From: Longimicrobium sp.
Lineage (GTDB): Bacteria > Gemmatimonadota > Gemmatimonadetes > Longimicrobiales > Longimicrobiaceae
DNA: 64,000 nucleotides
NCBI GenBank assembly: GCA_036389795.1
Contig: DASVWD010000048.1
Span: 1 to 64,000 of the forward strand
Direction: 5' to 3'
Within the stretch, counting starts at the first letter, position 1; each line of letters begins with the position of its first letter. The notes under the pieces are model-generated. The model was given only the letters and a program-made list of their open reading frames with translations. It was not told the origin of the DNA and ran no database searches. Below, piece by piece: positions 1-6,801 of this stretch. The translations under genes were made by a program, and so were the position numbers.

Positions 1-933
1 GTCGCGAGCGCCACCATGCCCCCCACGGCGGTCAAGAGCAGCATGGGGTTCACCATCGCGGGGGCGCCGCCGCCGCCCGCCGACCAGCAGCCGTTCGTCC
101 TGTACGCCGGCGTCTCGGACGACTACTTCCGCGCGCTCCGCATCCCGCTCAGGCAGGGGCGGGTCTTCGACACGCGCGATCATGCGGACGCGCCCCCGGT
201 GGTGGTGGTCAGCGAGACCATGGCGCGGCGCTACTGGCCCGCCGGCGGCGCGCTCGGCTCGCGCATCCGCATGGGGCCCGACCCGAACGCTCCCCTGCTG
301 GAGGTGATCGGCATCGTGGGCGACGTGCGCAACGACCCGGCGCGGCCCGACGCGGAGCCGATGGCGTACCGGCCCACCCGGCAGGAGCCGTGGCCCCTGG
401 CGACCTTCTTCCTCCGCACCCGGGGCGACCCGGACGCCCTGGTGCGGCCCGCGGAGCGCGCGCTGGCGGAGGTCGACCCCGGGCTCCCGGTGCAGCGCTC
501 GGTCACGCTCGGCGCGCTGCTCGGCGAGGGGCTGGCCGGGCGGAGGCTGCCGACCCTGCTGCTCACGGCCTTCGGCGCCCTGGCGCTCTTGCTGGCCTCG
601 GTGGGGGTCTACGCGATGTTCGCCAACCTGGCGGCCGCGCGGGAGCGGGAGTTCGGCGTGCGCATGGCGCTGGGCTCCAGCCGGGGCGCCATCGCCGGGC
701 TGGTGCTGCGGCAGGGAGCGGCGTGGATGGCCGCGGGGCTGGCGGGGGGCGCGCTCGGCATCGTGGCGGTGGCGCGGCTGCTGCGCACCCTGCTGTACGG
801 CGTGCCGCCGTTCGACCCGGTGGCGCTCGGCGTGGCGGTGGCGGTCCTGCTGGCGTGCGCCACCGTCGCGCTCCTCGTCCCCGTCCACCGGGCCACCCGG
901 GTGGACCCCGCCACGGCGCTGCGCGCGTCGTAG
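1..933 (+). CDS. ABC transporter permease, ADOP/MacB-FtsX type (5'-truncated by window edge)
   Basis: The reading frame is open from base 1, so the true start lies outside the window. The first part resembles a MacB-type periplasmic core domain. The last ~120 residues form the FtsX permease domain: a hydrophobic segment with VGVYAMFANLAAARERE, the conserved GVRMALG motif, two more membrane segments and the terminal RATRVDPATALRAS signature. This C-terminus is typical of the duplicated orphan permeases of Acidobacteria and Gemmatimonadota, which occur in many copies per genome and usually lack a linked ATPase. Substrate unknown; a role in export or in extracting molecules from the inner membrane is inferred from the family. 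A strong hairpin terminator follows, so this gene ends its transcription unit. Confidence 0.85.
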   Translation, partial: VASATMPPTAVKSSMGFTIAGAPPPPADQQPFVLYAGVSDDYFRALRIPLRQGRVFDTRDHADAPPVVVVSETMARRYWPAGGALGSRIRMGPDPNAPLLEVIGIVGDVRNDPARPDAEPMAYRPTRQEPWPLATFFLRTRGDPDALVRPAERALAEVDPGLPVQRSVTLGALLGEGLAGRRLPTLLLTAFGALALLLASVGVYAMFANLAAAREREFGVRMALGSSRGAIAGLVLRQGAAWMAAGLAGGALGIVAVARLLRTLLYGVPPFDPVALGVAVAVLLACATVALLVPVHRATRVDPATALRAS

Positions 934-952
934 CGCGCCCCGGGGGCACGGG

Positions 953-987
953 AAGGCCCGCCTCGCGGCATCGCGGGGCGGGCCTTT
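953..987 (+). terminator. Intrinsic terminator after the permease
   Basis: Near-perfect stem AAGGCCCGCC / GGCGGGCCTT with a GC-rich loop followed by TTTCGCG. It lies 20 bases after the permease stop and separates this gene from the convergent His-rich gene cluster. Confidence 0.7.
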
Positions 988-1095
988 CGCGCGTCGATCC
1001 TGGTCGTTGCCGCTCCGCCACCGCGGAAGTCGGCAGAGTCGGTCGAGGAGCTCTCCGCCGACCCTGCGCGGGGCCAGGCGTTTTCCGGACCGGCG

Positions 1096-1854
1096 CTACG
1101 GCTGGCCGTTGACGGCGCGGCGGACGCCCGGGTCCGCCCAGGCGCGCCGCAACGCGGAGTCCTGCTGGATGCGGCGCCGCACCACGGAATCGCGCACCAG
1201 CTCGGAGGCCAGCTCCAGCAGCTTGCGGTCGGCCGCGCTCGCGACGGCGGGTGCCTCGGCCGACGGGGGAGCGGCTCCGGCGCCGTGCCGGGCGTGGGCG
1301 GAAGGCTGGGGCTGCGCGCCCGCGTGCGCCGCGTGCTCGCCGGCCCGGGGCTGCGCTGCGCCATGCTCCGCGTGCGCATCGGCCCGTGGCTGTGCGGCGT
1401 GCACGCCGGGCCGGGGTTGCGCGGCCGCATGTGCTGTGTGACCCTCGCCGCTCTCTCGGCCGCCCGCGTGATCCCGGTGCTCGTCAGCGGAGCTCTGGCG
1501 CCCGGCAGGCCTCGCGGGGTGTCCGGCGTGCCCGACCGCGGCTGCGGCGCGACCGGTAACGCCCGCGTGTGCGGTGTGGTCCCCGGTCGAGCCGGCGTCG
1601 GATGGAGAGTGATCGCTCGCCGGGTGCTCCGAGCCGGAGTGCGCCGCGCCCGAGCCGTGGTCCACCGTCGCCGCGCCGGCAGAGTCGTGACCCATTCCGG
1701 CCATCGCATCGTGGCTCAGATGCGCTGGCGAGGCGGTGTCCGGCGCGGCGGGCGCGGCGCTGTCCGCGGGCGCGGCGGCGCGCTCCTCGCGCGGGCCGGA
1801 GCAGGCCGCGAGCAGCAGCGCGGCGGCCGCGCCGACCACGCGCTTCGCGTGCAT
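1096..1854 (-). CDS. His-rich lipoprotein, last gene of the CsoR-type copper cluster
   Basis: A 252-residue protein. It starts MHAKRVVGAAAALLLAACSG, a lipoprotein signal with a lipobox ending at Cys19, so it is probably anchored in a membrane and faces the periplasm. The next ~190 residues are low-complexity Ala/Gly/Pro with more than 20 His, many as HAEH, HAAH or DHTAH clusters, as expected of a metal-binding linker. The last ~45 residues form a folded-looking helical module (LLELASELVRDSVVRRRIQQ...LRRAWADP) that also occurs in the gene just upstream. It starts 11 bases after that gene stops. Copper binding is inferred from the His content and from the CsoR and CopZ genes in the same run. 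I do not recognise a named family. Confidence 0.7.
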   Translation of the reverse strand: MHAKRVVGAAAALLLAACSGPREERAAAPADSAAPAAPDTASPAHLSHDAMAGMGHDSAGAATVDHGSGAAHSGSEHPASDHSPSDAGSTGDHTAHAGVTGRAAAAVGHAGHPARPAGRQSSADEHRDHAGGRESGEGHTAHAAAQPRPGVHAAQPRADAHAEHGAAQPRAGEHAAHAGAQPQPSAHARHGAGAAPPSAEAPAVASAADRKLLELASELVRDSVVRRRIQQDSALRRAWADPGVRRAVNGQP

Positions 1855-1865
1855 GGTCCTGCGGT

Positions 1866-3578
1866 TCAATGACGGTGCTCCTGCGCGGGTGCCTGGCCCC
1901 GCTCCCGCCGCAGCGCGGCCAGGCGGCGCTGGACCTCGGGGTCGCTCCACAGGCGGTGCAGCTCGGGGTCGGCGTGCACGCGGGCCTCGACCGCGGGGTC
2001 GGAGAGGAGGCGGGCGACGAAGTCCACCGCACGCCGCACGTCCGCGGCGGGAGCGGCGCCGTGCCCGGCGTGCGCGCCGCCGCCCATCGCCCGCAGGAGA
2101 CGCTCGCGGTCCGCGGCGGGCATCTGCTCGGCCGCTTCCATCATCAGGCGGTGCAGGCCGCTGTCCGCCATCACACGCTCGCGGATCACCGGATCGGCCA
2201 GCAGGCGCAGGTACGTCTCGCGCATCGCCGACGCCGAATCGCCTTCGATGCCGCCCTTCATCTGCTCGTGCTGATGCGCAGGGGTCTCGGCCGGCCGAGG
2301 CGCGTGCTGGTGCCCTCCCGCCTGTGCCGGCTGCGGCTGAGCGTGCTGGTGCTCCTGAGTCGCCTGTCCGGCCGGCGCGGCGTCGTGGCCGGCGTGGCCG
2401 CCCGCGCCGTGGGCCATTACCGCGCCGCGCGCGACCGTCGGCTGCGGGAAACCGGCCAGGAAGCCCACCACCGGGCCACCCATGTTCTCCACCCCCATCG
2501 CCAGCGCCATCTCCCGCCACTCGTCCACCGTCATCAGGAACGAGGTGTCGTCGCGGTAGCGCGCGGCGGCCCGCAGGATCTCCTCGCGCTTCTTCTCCCG
2601 CGGCACCCGGGGCGAAGTGAGGATGTCGGAGATCACGTCGTGCATCCCGTGCAGGTTGTCGAAGATGATCGCCGCCTCGGGGTAGCGCGCCGCGAAGGTG
2701 GGGGCCACCGCCGCGGTCATCGGCATGATGCGCGGCATGTGCTCGGGCGCGTCCTCCAGCATCTGCCGGAAGCGCGCGACCGCCGCCGTCACGCCCCTCT
2801 GCCGCTCCTCGGGCGTGCGCCCGGTCAGCAGCGGCTCGTAGAGGCCCACCTGCAGCCAGTGGTATCCCCAGATCAGCCCGTTGAACTTCGGATACTTCTC
2901 CCGGAACGCGGTGGCGTAGTACTGCCCCTCCATCAGTTCCATGTTCTTGGGGCGGGAGCTGAAGGCGACGCTGGGCCGCGTCCGGTAGTAGCGCAGCAGG
3001 GCGGCGATCTCGGCGTCCTTCTCCGCCTGCGCGAGCCGCTCGTCGGCCAGCACGTCGTAGACCTGGCGGTGGAGGACGTGCGCCCACTCGAACATCAGCT
3101 TGGCCTCGGGGACGAGCTTGGCGTAGGCGACCTCGATGGCGCCCTCCTCCAGCGGCACGCGCGGCGGGTGGACCAGGAGGCGCCGGGTGATGAAGTCGTA
3201 CTCGCGCTCCTCCAGCCGCTCCGCGGGCGCGTCCGGCCGGCGCCACAGCTCCTCGTAGAGGATGGCGTGGCCGTAGTCGAAGGCGTTGAAGAGCCGGTCC
3301 GCCCCCGGGTAATTGCGCCGGAACACCCAGTTGTGCCCGGCCGGCAGGTAGAACTGCTCGCTCTCCTGCACCCACTGCGCGCCCGCCGGCGCGGCCGTCG
3401 CGGCGAGGGCGACGGCGGCGATCAGGACGGCGAGGGCGCGGCGCCATCTCTCCGTGCGCAGGTGGGGTCGCAGGCGGCTGAAGCCGCGGCTACAACGGCA
3501 GAAAGCCTCGCAAACCCCGCGAGGCTTCAACAGCTTCTGCGGGGAGGCTCCGGAGCCGAATCTCGGCGTCGTCTGCAT
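1866..3578 (-). CDS. His-rich exported protein of unknown family, copper cluster
   Basis: About 570 residues from ATG at 3578, which has a Shine-Dalgarno-like GAAGGA ten bases upstream. The N-terminus is odd. About 35 residues (around LLKPRGVCEAFCR) are encoded by a dispersed palindromic repeat, and only then comes a normal signal sequence (RRALAVLIAAVALAATAAPAGAQ). The middle ~330 residues are a well-structured, unrecognised domain with conserved-looking aromatic and charged stretches. Then follows a His/Gln/Met linker (HQHAQPQ, HQHAPRP, HQHEQMKGG) and two copies of a helical module: RLLADPVIRERVMADSGLHR and RLLSDPAVEARVHADPELHR. The same module ends the next gene. Probably periplasmic; metal handling is inferred from neighbours. 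A later non-ATG start inside the repeat cannot be excluded. Confidence 0.65.
   Translation of the reverse strand: MQTTPRFGSGASPQKLLKPRGVCEAFCRCSRGFSRLRPHLRTERWRRALAVLIAAVALAATAAPAGAQWVQESEQFYLPAGHNWVFRRNYPGADRLFNAFDYGHAILYEELWRRPDAPAERLEEREYDFITRRLLVHPPRVPLEEGAIEVAYAKLVPEAKLMFEWAHVLHRQVYDVLADERLAQAEKDAEIAALLRYYRTRPSVAFSSRPKNMELMEGQYYATAFREKYPKFNGLIWGYHWLQVGLYEPLLTGRTPEERQRGVTAAVARFRQMLEDAPEHMPRIMPMTAAVAPTFAARYPEAAIIFDNLHGMHDVISDILTSPRVPREKKREEILRAAARYRDDTSFLMTVDEWREMALAMGVENMGGPVVGFLAGFPQPTVARGAVMAHGAGGHAGHDAAPAGQATQEHQHAQPQPAQAGGHQHAPRPAETPAHQHEQMKGGIEGDSASAMRETYLRLLADPVIRERVMADSGLHRLMMEAAEQMPAADRERLLRAMGGGAHAGHGAAPAADVRRAVDFVARLLSDPAVEARVHADPELHRLWSDPEVQRRLAALRRERGQAPAQEHRH
3472..3533 (-). 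repeat. Dispersed palindromic repeat (REP-A), copy 1, inside the 5' coding end of a gene
   Basis: Contains the inverted pair AAGCCTCGC / GCGAGGCTT around AAACCCC, plus GGCTGAAGCCGCGGCTACAACGG. The same unit occurs at 17893, 19129 and 20463 on the opposite strand. Here it lies between the ribosome-binding site and the signal peptide of the His-rich gene and is translated in frame. Confidence 0.85.
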
Positions 3579-3604
3579 CGTCTGCGATTCCTTCACACCG
3601 CGAT

Positions 3605-4411
3605 CTATCGTAAGCCCGGGATCAGCGAGCGCAGGGCGAACGCGTGCGCCGTGCCGAAGGTCACGTACCACCCCTGCTCATCTCCCGCGAGCACGCGGCC
3701 GACGCCGGCGTCAACGTTGAACTGCGGGCTGAGCTGGTAGCGCAGGCCCGCCTCGGCCGTCCAGCGCAGCTCGGCGCCGTCCTCCAGCGGCCGCTCGGCG
3801 AAGGCGCCGGCCGTCACCAGCAGCGAGCGCAGCGGAAAAGCCCGGTCGACGGCCAGCCCCGCCATCCACCGCGACGCCTCGCCCCCCGCTCCCGGCTCGG
3901 GCCTGAAGGTGTAGGCGCCGTTCAGGTGGAAGCGCGCGAAGGTGAAGGTGCGCGTGGCGATGGCCTTGGCGGTGGCGTACGTCTCCGCCGGGGCCAGCCC
4001 GCCCACGGGGAGCAGCACTTCCGCGGCCAGAGCGAAGGCGGGGAGCGTGCGCGTCTCCACGTTCAGGTTGTGCAGCGCCGCCACGGCGATCCCCGCCAGC
4101 CCCCCGGCCTGCGCGTCGCCGCCGGCGTCCACCACCACCAGCGGGAAGCCGACCTCGAGCTGCGTGCGCGGGAAGATGCCGTACGCCAGCTCCGGCTCTA
4201 CCTCCCAGCTGTAGACGCCGCCGCTGGAGCGCTCCAGGCGCACGGGGGCCAGCTGCAGCTCGAAGGCGTGGCGCTCCACGGGGAGCGCGTCCTCGATGCG
4301 CAGCGGCCGCCCCGCGTCGGTGTTGTAGTAGTCCGTCTGCGCGCGGGCGGGCGCCGCCAGCGCCAGCGCGCACGCGGCGAGCCCCACCGCCCGCCAGGTC
4401 CGGATCGTCAT
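3605..4411 (-). CDS. Outer-membrane beta-barrel protein, copper cluster
   Basis: A 268-residue exported protein. The start is MTIRTWRAVG, followed by a cleavable signal ending PARAQ. The purine-rich GGGAGACGG just upstream supports this ATG over a GTG six codons earlier. The mature part alternates hydrophobic and polar residues in ~10-residue strands (ELQLAPVRLE, QLEVGFPLVVVD, FARFHLNGAYTF) and ends with a strand-like segment, consistent with a 12-stranded transporter or MetA-pathway-type barrel (PF13557-like). It lies 22 bases after csoR and 26 bases before the His-rich gene, so it is probably co-transcribed with both. A role in metal passage or export across the outer membrane is an inference from context only. 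Confidence 0.7.
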   Translation of the reverse strand: MTIRTWRAVGLAACALALAAPARAQTDYYNTDAGRPLRIEDALPVERHAFELQLAPVRLERSSGGVYSWEVEPELAYGIFPRTQLEVGFPLVVVDAGGDAQAGGLAGIAVAALHNLNVETRTLPAFALAAEVLLPVGGLAPAETYATAKAIATRTFTFARFHLNGAYTFRPEPGAGGEASRWMAGLAVDRAFPLRSLLVTAGAFAERPLEDGAELRWTAEAGLRYQLSPQFNVDAGVGRVLAGDEQGWYVTFGTAHAFALRSLIPGLR

Positions 4412-4433
4412 CCGTCTCCCGTGTTCCACCCCG

Positions 4434-4802
4434 CTACCGCGCGTGGCGGTAGACGAGGTCGAGCAGCTCGTCGTACATGGCCTCGGCGTCCCGGCCGCCG
4501 CTCCGGATGGCCGCCGTGGCGCAGTGCTTCAGGTGGTTGCGCATCAGCTCGCGGCCGGTGGCGCGCAGCGCCTCCTGGACGGAGGAGACCTGCACCATGA
4601 TGTCGGCGCAGTAGCGCTCCTCCTCCACCATGCGCTGCAGGCCGCGCACCTGCCCCTCGATGCGGCGCAGCCGCTTGAGCGCGCGGTCCTTGAACTCCGG
4701 GTCCACCCCCGCCGCCCTGCGACCCTCCTCGCCGGGCACGGCGCACCCGCACGAGGCCGGGTGCGCGCTCTCTTCGGCGAGGGACAGCGCTTCGTCCGCC
4801 AT
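4434..4802 (-). CDS. csoR: CsoR/FrmR-family metal-sensing repressor
   Basis: A 122-residue member of the DUF156 family of all-helical DNA-binding metal sensors. The core starts at about residue 36 with FKDRALKRLRRIEGQVRGLQRMVE. The three Cu(I) ligands of CsoR are all present: Cys65 in RYCADIMVQV, and His90 and Cys94 in NHLKHCATA, giving the Cys-His-Cys pattern of copper sensors. FrmR and RcnR carry other residues at these places. The extra ~30 N-terminal residues hold CGC, unusual for the family. It follows the CopZ-like gene by 16 bases. It is expected to bind the G-tract operator upstream at 5097-5115 and to release DNA when it binds copper. Confidence 0.9.
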   Translation of the reverse strand: MADEALSLAEESAHPASCGCAVPGEEGRRAAGVDPEFKDRALKRLRRIEGQVRGLQRMVEEERYCADIMVQVSSVQEALRATGRELMRNHLKHCATAAIRSGGRDAEAMYDELLDLVYRHAR

Positions 4803-4818
4803 GTGCGTCTCCTGGTCG

Positions 4819-5034
4819 TCAGCGCCGGGCCGCGGCGTGCGCCTCGTAGCCGAGGTCGTCCACCGCGGCGAGGATCGCGTCGGGCGCCACGCGGGCCGGG
4901 TCGTACCCCACCGTCGCGGTGCCCACCTCCACCCGCTCCACCTCCACCCCGTCGATCTCCGCGAGCGCCTCCGTCACCGCGCGCACGCAGTGGGCGCAGC
5001 TCATCCCCTCGATCCCGATCGTCAGCCGTTCCAT
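4819..5034 (-). CDS. copZ: CopZ-like copper chaperone (HMA domain)
   Basis: A 71-residue single heavy-metal-associated domain. It contains the metal site GMSCAHC (Cys13, Cys16) and the ferredoxin-like beta-alpha-beta-beta-alpha-beta pattern, ending with DDLGYEAH. Such proteins carry Cu(I) in the cytoplasm to export ATPases or to CsoR. It is the first gene of the leftward cluster and follows the putative CsoR-controlled promoter. No copper ATPase gene lies in the window, so its usual partner must be encoded elsewhere. The GAGGAG sequence about 6-11 bases before the ATG is a good ribosome-binding site. Confidence 0.9.
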   Translation of the reverse strand: MERLTIGIEGMSCAHCVRAVTEALAEIDGVEVERVEVGTATVGYDPARVAPDAILAAVDDLGYEAHAAARR

Positions 5035-5058
5035 GGCCGGTCTCCTCGCCAGTGGTGC

Positions 5059-5072
5059 ATACCCGGTGGTAT
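5059..5072. promoter_or_regulatory. Inverted repeat ATACC-CGGT-GGTAT in the copper operon leader
   Basis: A perfect 5-bp dyad with a 4-bp spacer, located between the predicted promoter and the copZ start. It resembles the TACC...GGTA half-sites of CsoR operators and could be a second repressor site. This is inference from sequence shape only. Confidence 0.35.
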
Positions 5073-5090
5073 CGATCTGATGTAGCGTAG

Positions 5091-5120
5091 ATGTTAGATA
5101 CCCCCTGCCCCTATCGTCAA
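5091..5120 (-). promoter_or_regulatory. Promoter of the copper cluster with a G-tract CsoR-type operator in the spacer
   Basis: On the minus strand: -35 TTGACG (5115-5120), 18-bp spacer, -10 TAACAT (5091-5096). The spacer reads as GATA - GGGGCAGGGGG - TATC (5097-5115), a G tract flanked by short AT inverted ends. That is the layout known for CsoR/RcnR-family operators. Binding there would cover the polymerase site. Confidence 0.55.
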
Positions 5121-5673
5121 GGGGCGGTCGGGATCTGGATCGTCCGTTTCGCCGACTGGATGCGGGAAATCCGTACCTCTGGCTCGATGAGCGGGCCGGG
5201 GAAACCGGGCCATGGCCGGGCTAGTGAGGCGCTCTCACGAGGAAACGGGGAAATCCAGATAGGCTCTGCCTACAGTCCCACGGCGTTCCGACTCGACTCT
5301 ACTAGCGCTGGTCACTCCGTTCAGAAAATCTCTTCCGGCCTTTAAATTGCATTGGAGGAAACGATCGGGCGGCGTAGCCGGTACCCGGCACTGGTATCGT
5401 GCACAGCTGCGGTGGATAGGTAATCTGATGCCGGCCGCCGTACGCGCCGGTGCCATCACTGTGGATCGGATGGATGCCCCGTGAAACGCACCTGTTGTCC
5501 TGCGGCCTGTTTTCGCCTTCACGTGCTCGCGTGGACTGAGGCGTGTTGCGGGTTGATGGGCATTACCCTGGCGACGTGAAAACAGCGGCCGCGCCTCGTG
5601 GAGGGCGCGGCCATTCGCGTTGGTCTCGCGAGGGCGCGACGACCGGCATCCATCCCCGCACCCCGGAGGGCCC
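5121..5673. other. Intergenic region between the copper cluster and the Cys-rich RiPP gene
   Basis: About 550 bases, less GC-rich than the surroundings, with no convincing gene on either strand. A strong hairpin GGCCGCGCC / GGCGCGGCC lies at 5587-5612, about 60 bases before the RiPP start; it may be an upstream terminator or a leader structure. I see no promoter I would defend. Confidence 0.5.
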
Positions 5674-5946
5674 ATGCGCAGCAAGCTCACGCTGAACCTG
5701 GAGCAACTGACCGTCGACTCGTTCCAGACGTCGGCGGTGGAGAAACCGAAGGGCACCGTCTTCGGCGAGCAGTGCACCTGCTACACCAACTGCACGTGCC
5801 CGGGCTGCCCCACCTGCGCCAACACCTGCGCCAACACGTGCGACGACGCCACGTGTGTGGGCTGTGGCTCGGGCTACAGCTGCGATGAAACCGGCTGCGA
5901 CTGCTCTATCAACGCAACACGCTGCGGCGGATACATCTGCCCCTGA
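5674..5946 (+). CDS. Cys/Thr-rich RiPP precursor with pinensin-like leader (orphan)
   Basis: A 90-residue peptide with GGAGGG five bases before the ATG. Residues 1-20 (MRSKLTLNLEQLTVDSFQTS) match the pattern K-L-x-L-x-x-x-L-x-V-x-S-F-x-T of the leaders of pinensin-type lanthipeptide precursors from Bacteroidota and Longimicrobium; this match is from memory of the family. The C-terminal ~58 residues hold 15 Cys, most in TC, GC or ANTC contexts (CTCYTNCTCPGC, ANTCANTC, CDETGCDC), plus many Thr and Ser. This composition suits lanthionine or disulfide formation. No LanB/LanC/LanM, radical-SAM, protease or transporter gene lies within 15 kb in this window, so maturation would need a distant enzyme set. 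An alternative is a secreted Cys-rich metal-binding peptide, but there is no signal peptide. Confidence 0.75.
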   Translation: MRSKLTLNLEQLTVDSFQTSAVEKPKGTVFGEQCTCYTNCTCPGCPTCANTCANTCDDATCVGCGSGYSCDETGCDCSINATRCGGYICP

Positions 5947-6020
5947 CGCACGGCTGGCGGCAGGCCGCCGGCGTTCTGGCGGATGCCGTTCACCGCGGGC
6001 GTGCTGTGCGTGATGCACCA

Positions 6021-6053
6021 CGGGCGGGGGCGCCGCACCGGCGCCCCCGTCCG
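6021..6053 (+). terminator. Hairpin terminator after the RiPP gene
   Basis: Fourteen-base stem CGGGCGGGGGCGCC pairing with GGCGCCCCCGTCCG with one mismatch, about 75 bases after the stop. The remaining sequence to 6321 holds a smaller AGCCCGCC..GGGCT hairpin near 6236 and no gene. Confidence 0.6.
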
Positions 6054-6321
6054 CTGATCCATTCCGAGCCGGCGCCCCTGTCGCAGCCGCCCGCGCCGGT
6101 CCGTCTCCTGCGTTCTGCGGCTCGCGCGTCGGATGGACAGCGGCAGCCGACAGCACGCCCGCAGTGACAGTAGCGAAACCCTTGTTGGGGCAGCACTTAG
6201 CTGCGGGTGGCTGATCCGCGGCAACAGCTGCGAAAAGCCCGCCTGCGCGGGCTCGTTCCGTGTGGAGGACAGGTTCGGCTCGCGTTCCCACGCTTCCGTG
6301 GACGGATCACAGGCGCGAAAA

Positions 6322-6348
6322 GCCCGCCGACCTCGTGGGTCGGCGGGC
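6322..6348 (-). terminator. rpsT intrinsic terminator
   Basis: Perfect 11-bp stem GCCCGCCGACC / GGTCGGCGGGC, followed on the minus strand by TTTTCGCGCC. It lies about 28 bases past the rpsT stop. Confidence 0.8.
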
Positions 6349-6376
6349 CTTCTGCTCCCGCGGTGTTCCGCCGGGC

Positions 6377-6634
6377 TTACGCGCCCAGCTTGCCGATGAA
6401 GGCGGTGAGGCGCGACTTGGCGCGGGCGGCCTTGTTCGGGTGGATGATCCGCTTGCGCGCGGCGCGGTCCAGCAGCGAGCTGGCCTCGCGCAGCGCCGAA
6501 GCGCCGGCCTCGCGGCTGTCGGCGCCGCGGACCTTCTTGAGCGCGGTGCGCAGGCGCGAGCGGAAGGCGCGGTTGCGGGCGGCGCGGATCTCGTTGGTCC
6601 GCATCCGCTTCTCGGCGGACTTGACGTTCGGCAA
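6377..6634 (-). CDS. rpsT: 30S ribosomal protein S20
   Basis: An 85-residue basic helical protein with the S20 signature: MPNVKSAEKRMRTNEIR at the start, the KKVR stretch, and ARKRIIHPNKAARAKSRL near the end. Length is normal for bacteria. S20 binds 16S rRNA early in small-subunit assembly. It is a single-gene unit with its own near-consensus promoter, a ~75-base leader containing a GC hairpin, and its own terminator. In other bacteria S20 represses its own translation through its mRNA leader; the hairpin here could serve that, but this is inference. Confidence 0.97.
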   Translation of the reverse strand: MPNVKSAEKRMRTNEIRAARNRAFRSRLRTALKKVRGADSREAGASALREASSLLDRAARKRIIHPNKAARAKSRLTAFIGKLGA

Positions 6635-6717
6635 GGCTCGGTCTCCAGAGAATACCGGCGCCCCAGTCGGGCGCCGCGGGATGGGGTCTTTCTCACACCC
6701 GGAAAACGGGAAGCCGA

Positions 6718-6746
6718 ATTATACCCGAACTGGCCGGAGGTGTCAA
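6718..6746 (-). promoter_or_regulatory. rpsT promoter, full consensus
   Basis: Minus strand TTGACA (6741-6746), 17-bp spacer, TATAAT (6718-6723). The transcript leader contains the hairpin GGCGCCCgactGGGGCGCC near 6657-6675. Confidence 0.9.
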
Positions 6747-6765
6747 CCCCAGTCCCCGCGCCGTT

Positions 6766-6794
6766 TTGACAAGCACCGCGCGCCCCGCTAGCTT
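6766..6794 (+). promoter_or_regulatory. Promoter of the site-2 protease gene (leaderless)
   Basis: TTGACA (6766-6771), 17-bp spacer, TAGCTT (6789-6794). The ATG is at 6802, the expected transcription start, so the message is probably leaderless. No Shine-Dalgarno is visible. Confidence 0.7.
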
Positions 6795-6801
6795 GCCGGC
6801 C

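Noticed and set aside
5091-5345. A small open frame of 84 codons upstream of the RiPP gene.
   Set aside because: It starts in the copper-cluster promoter on the other strand, has no ribosome-binding site and no recognisable protein features.
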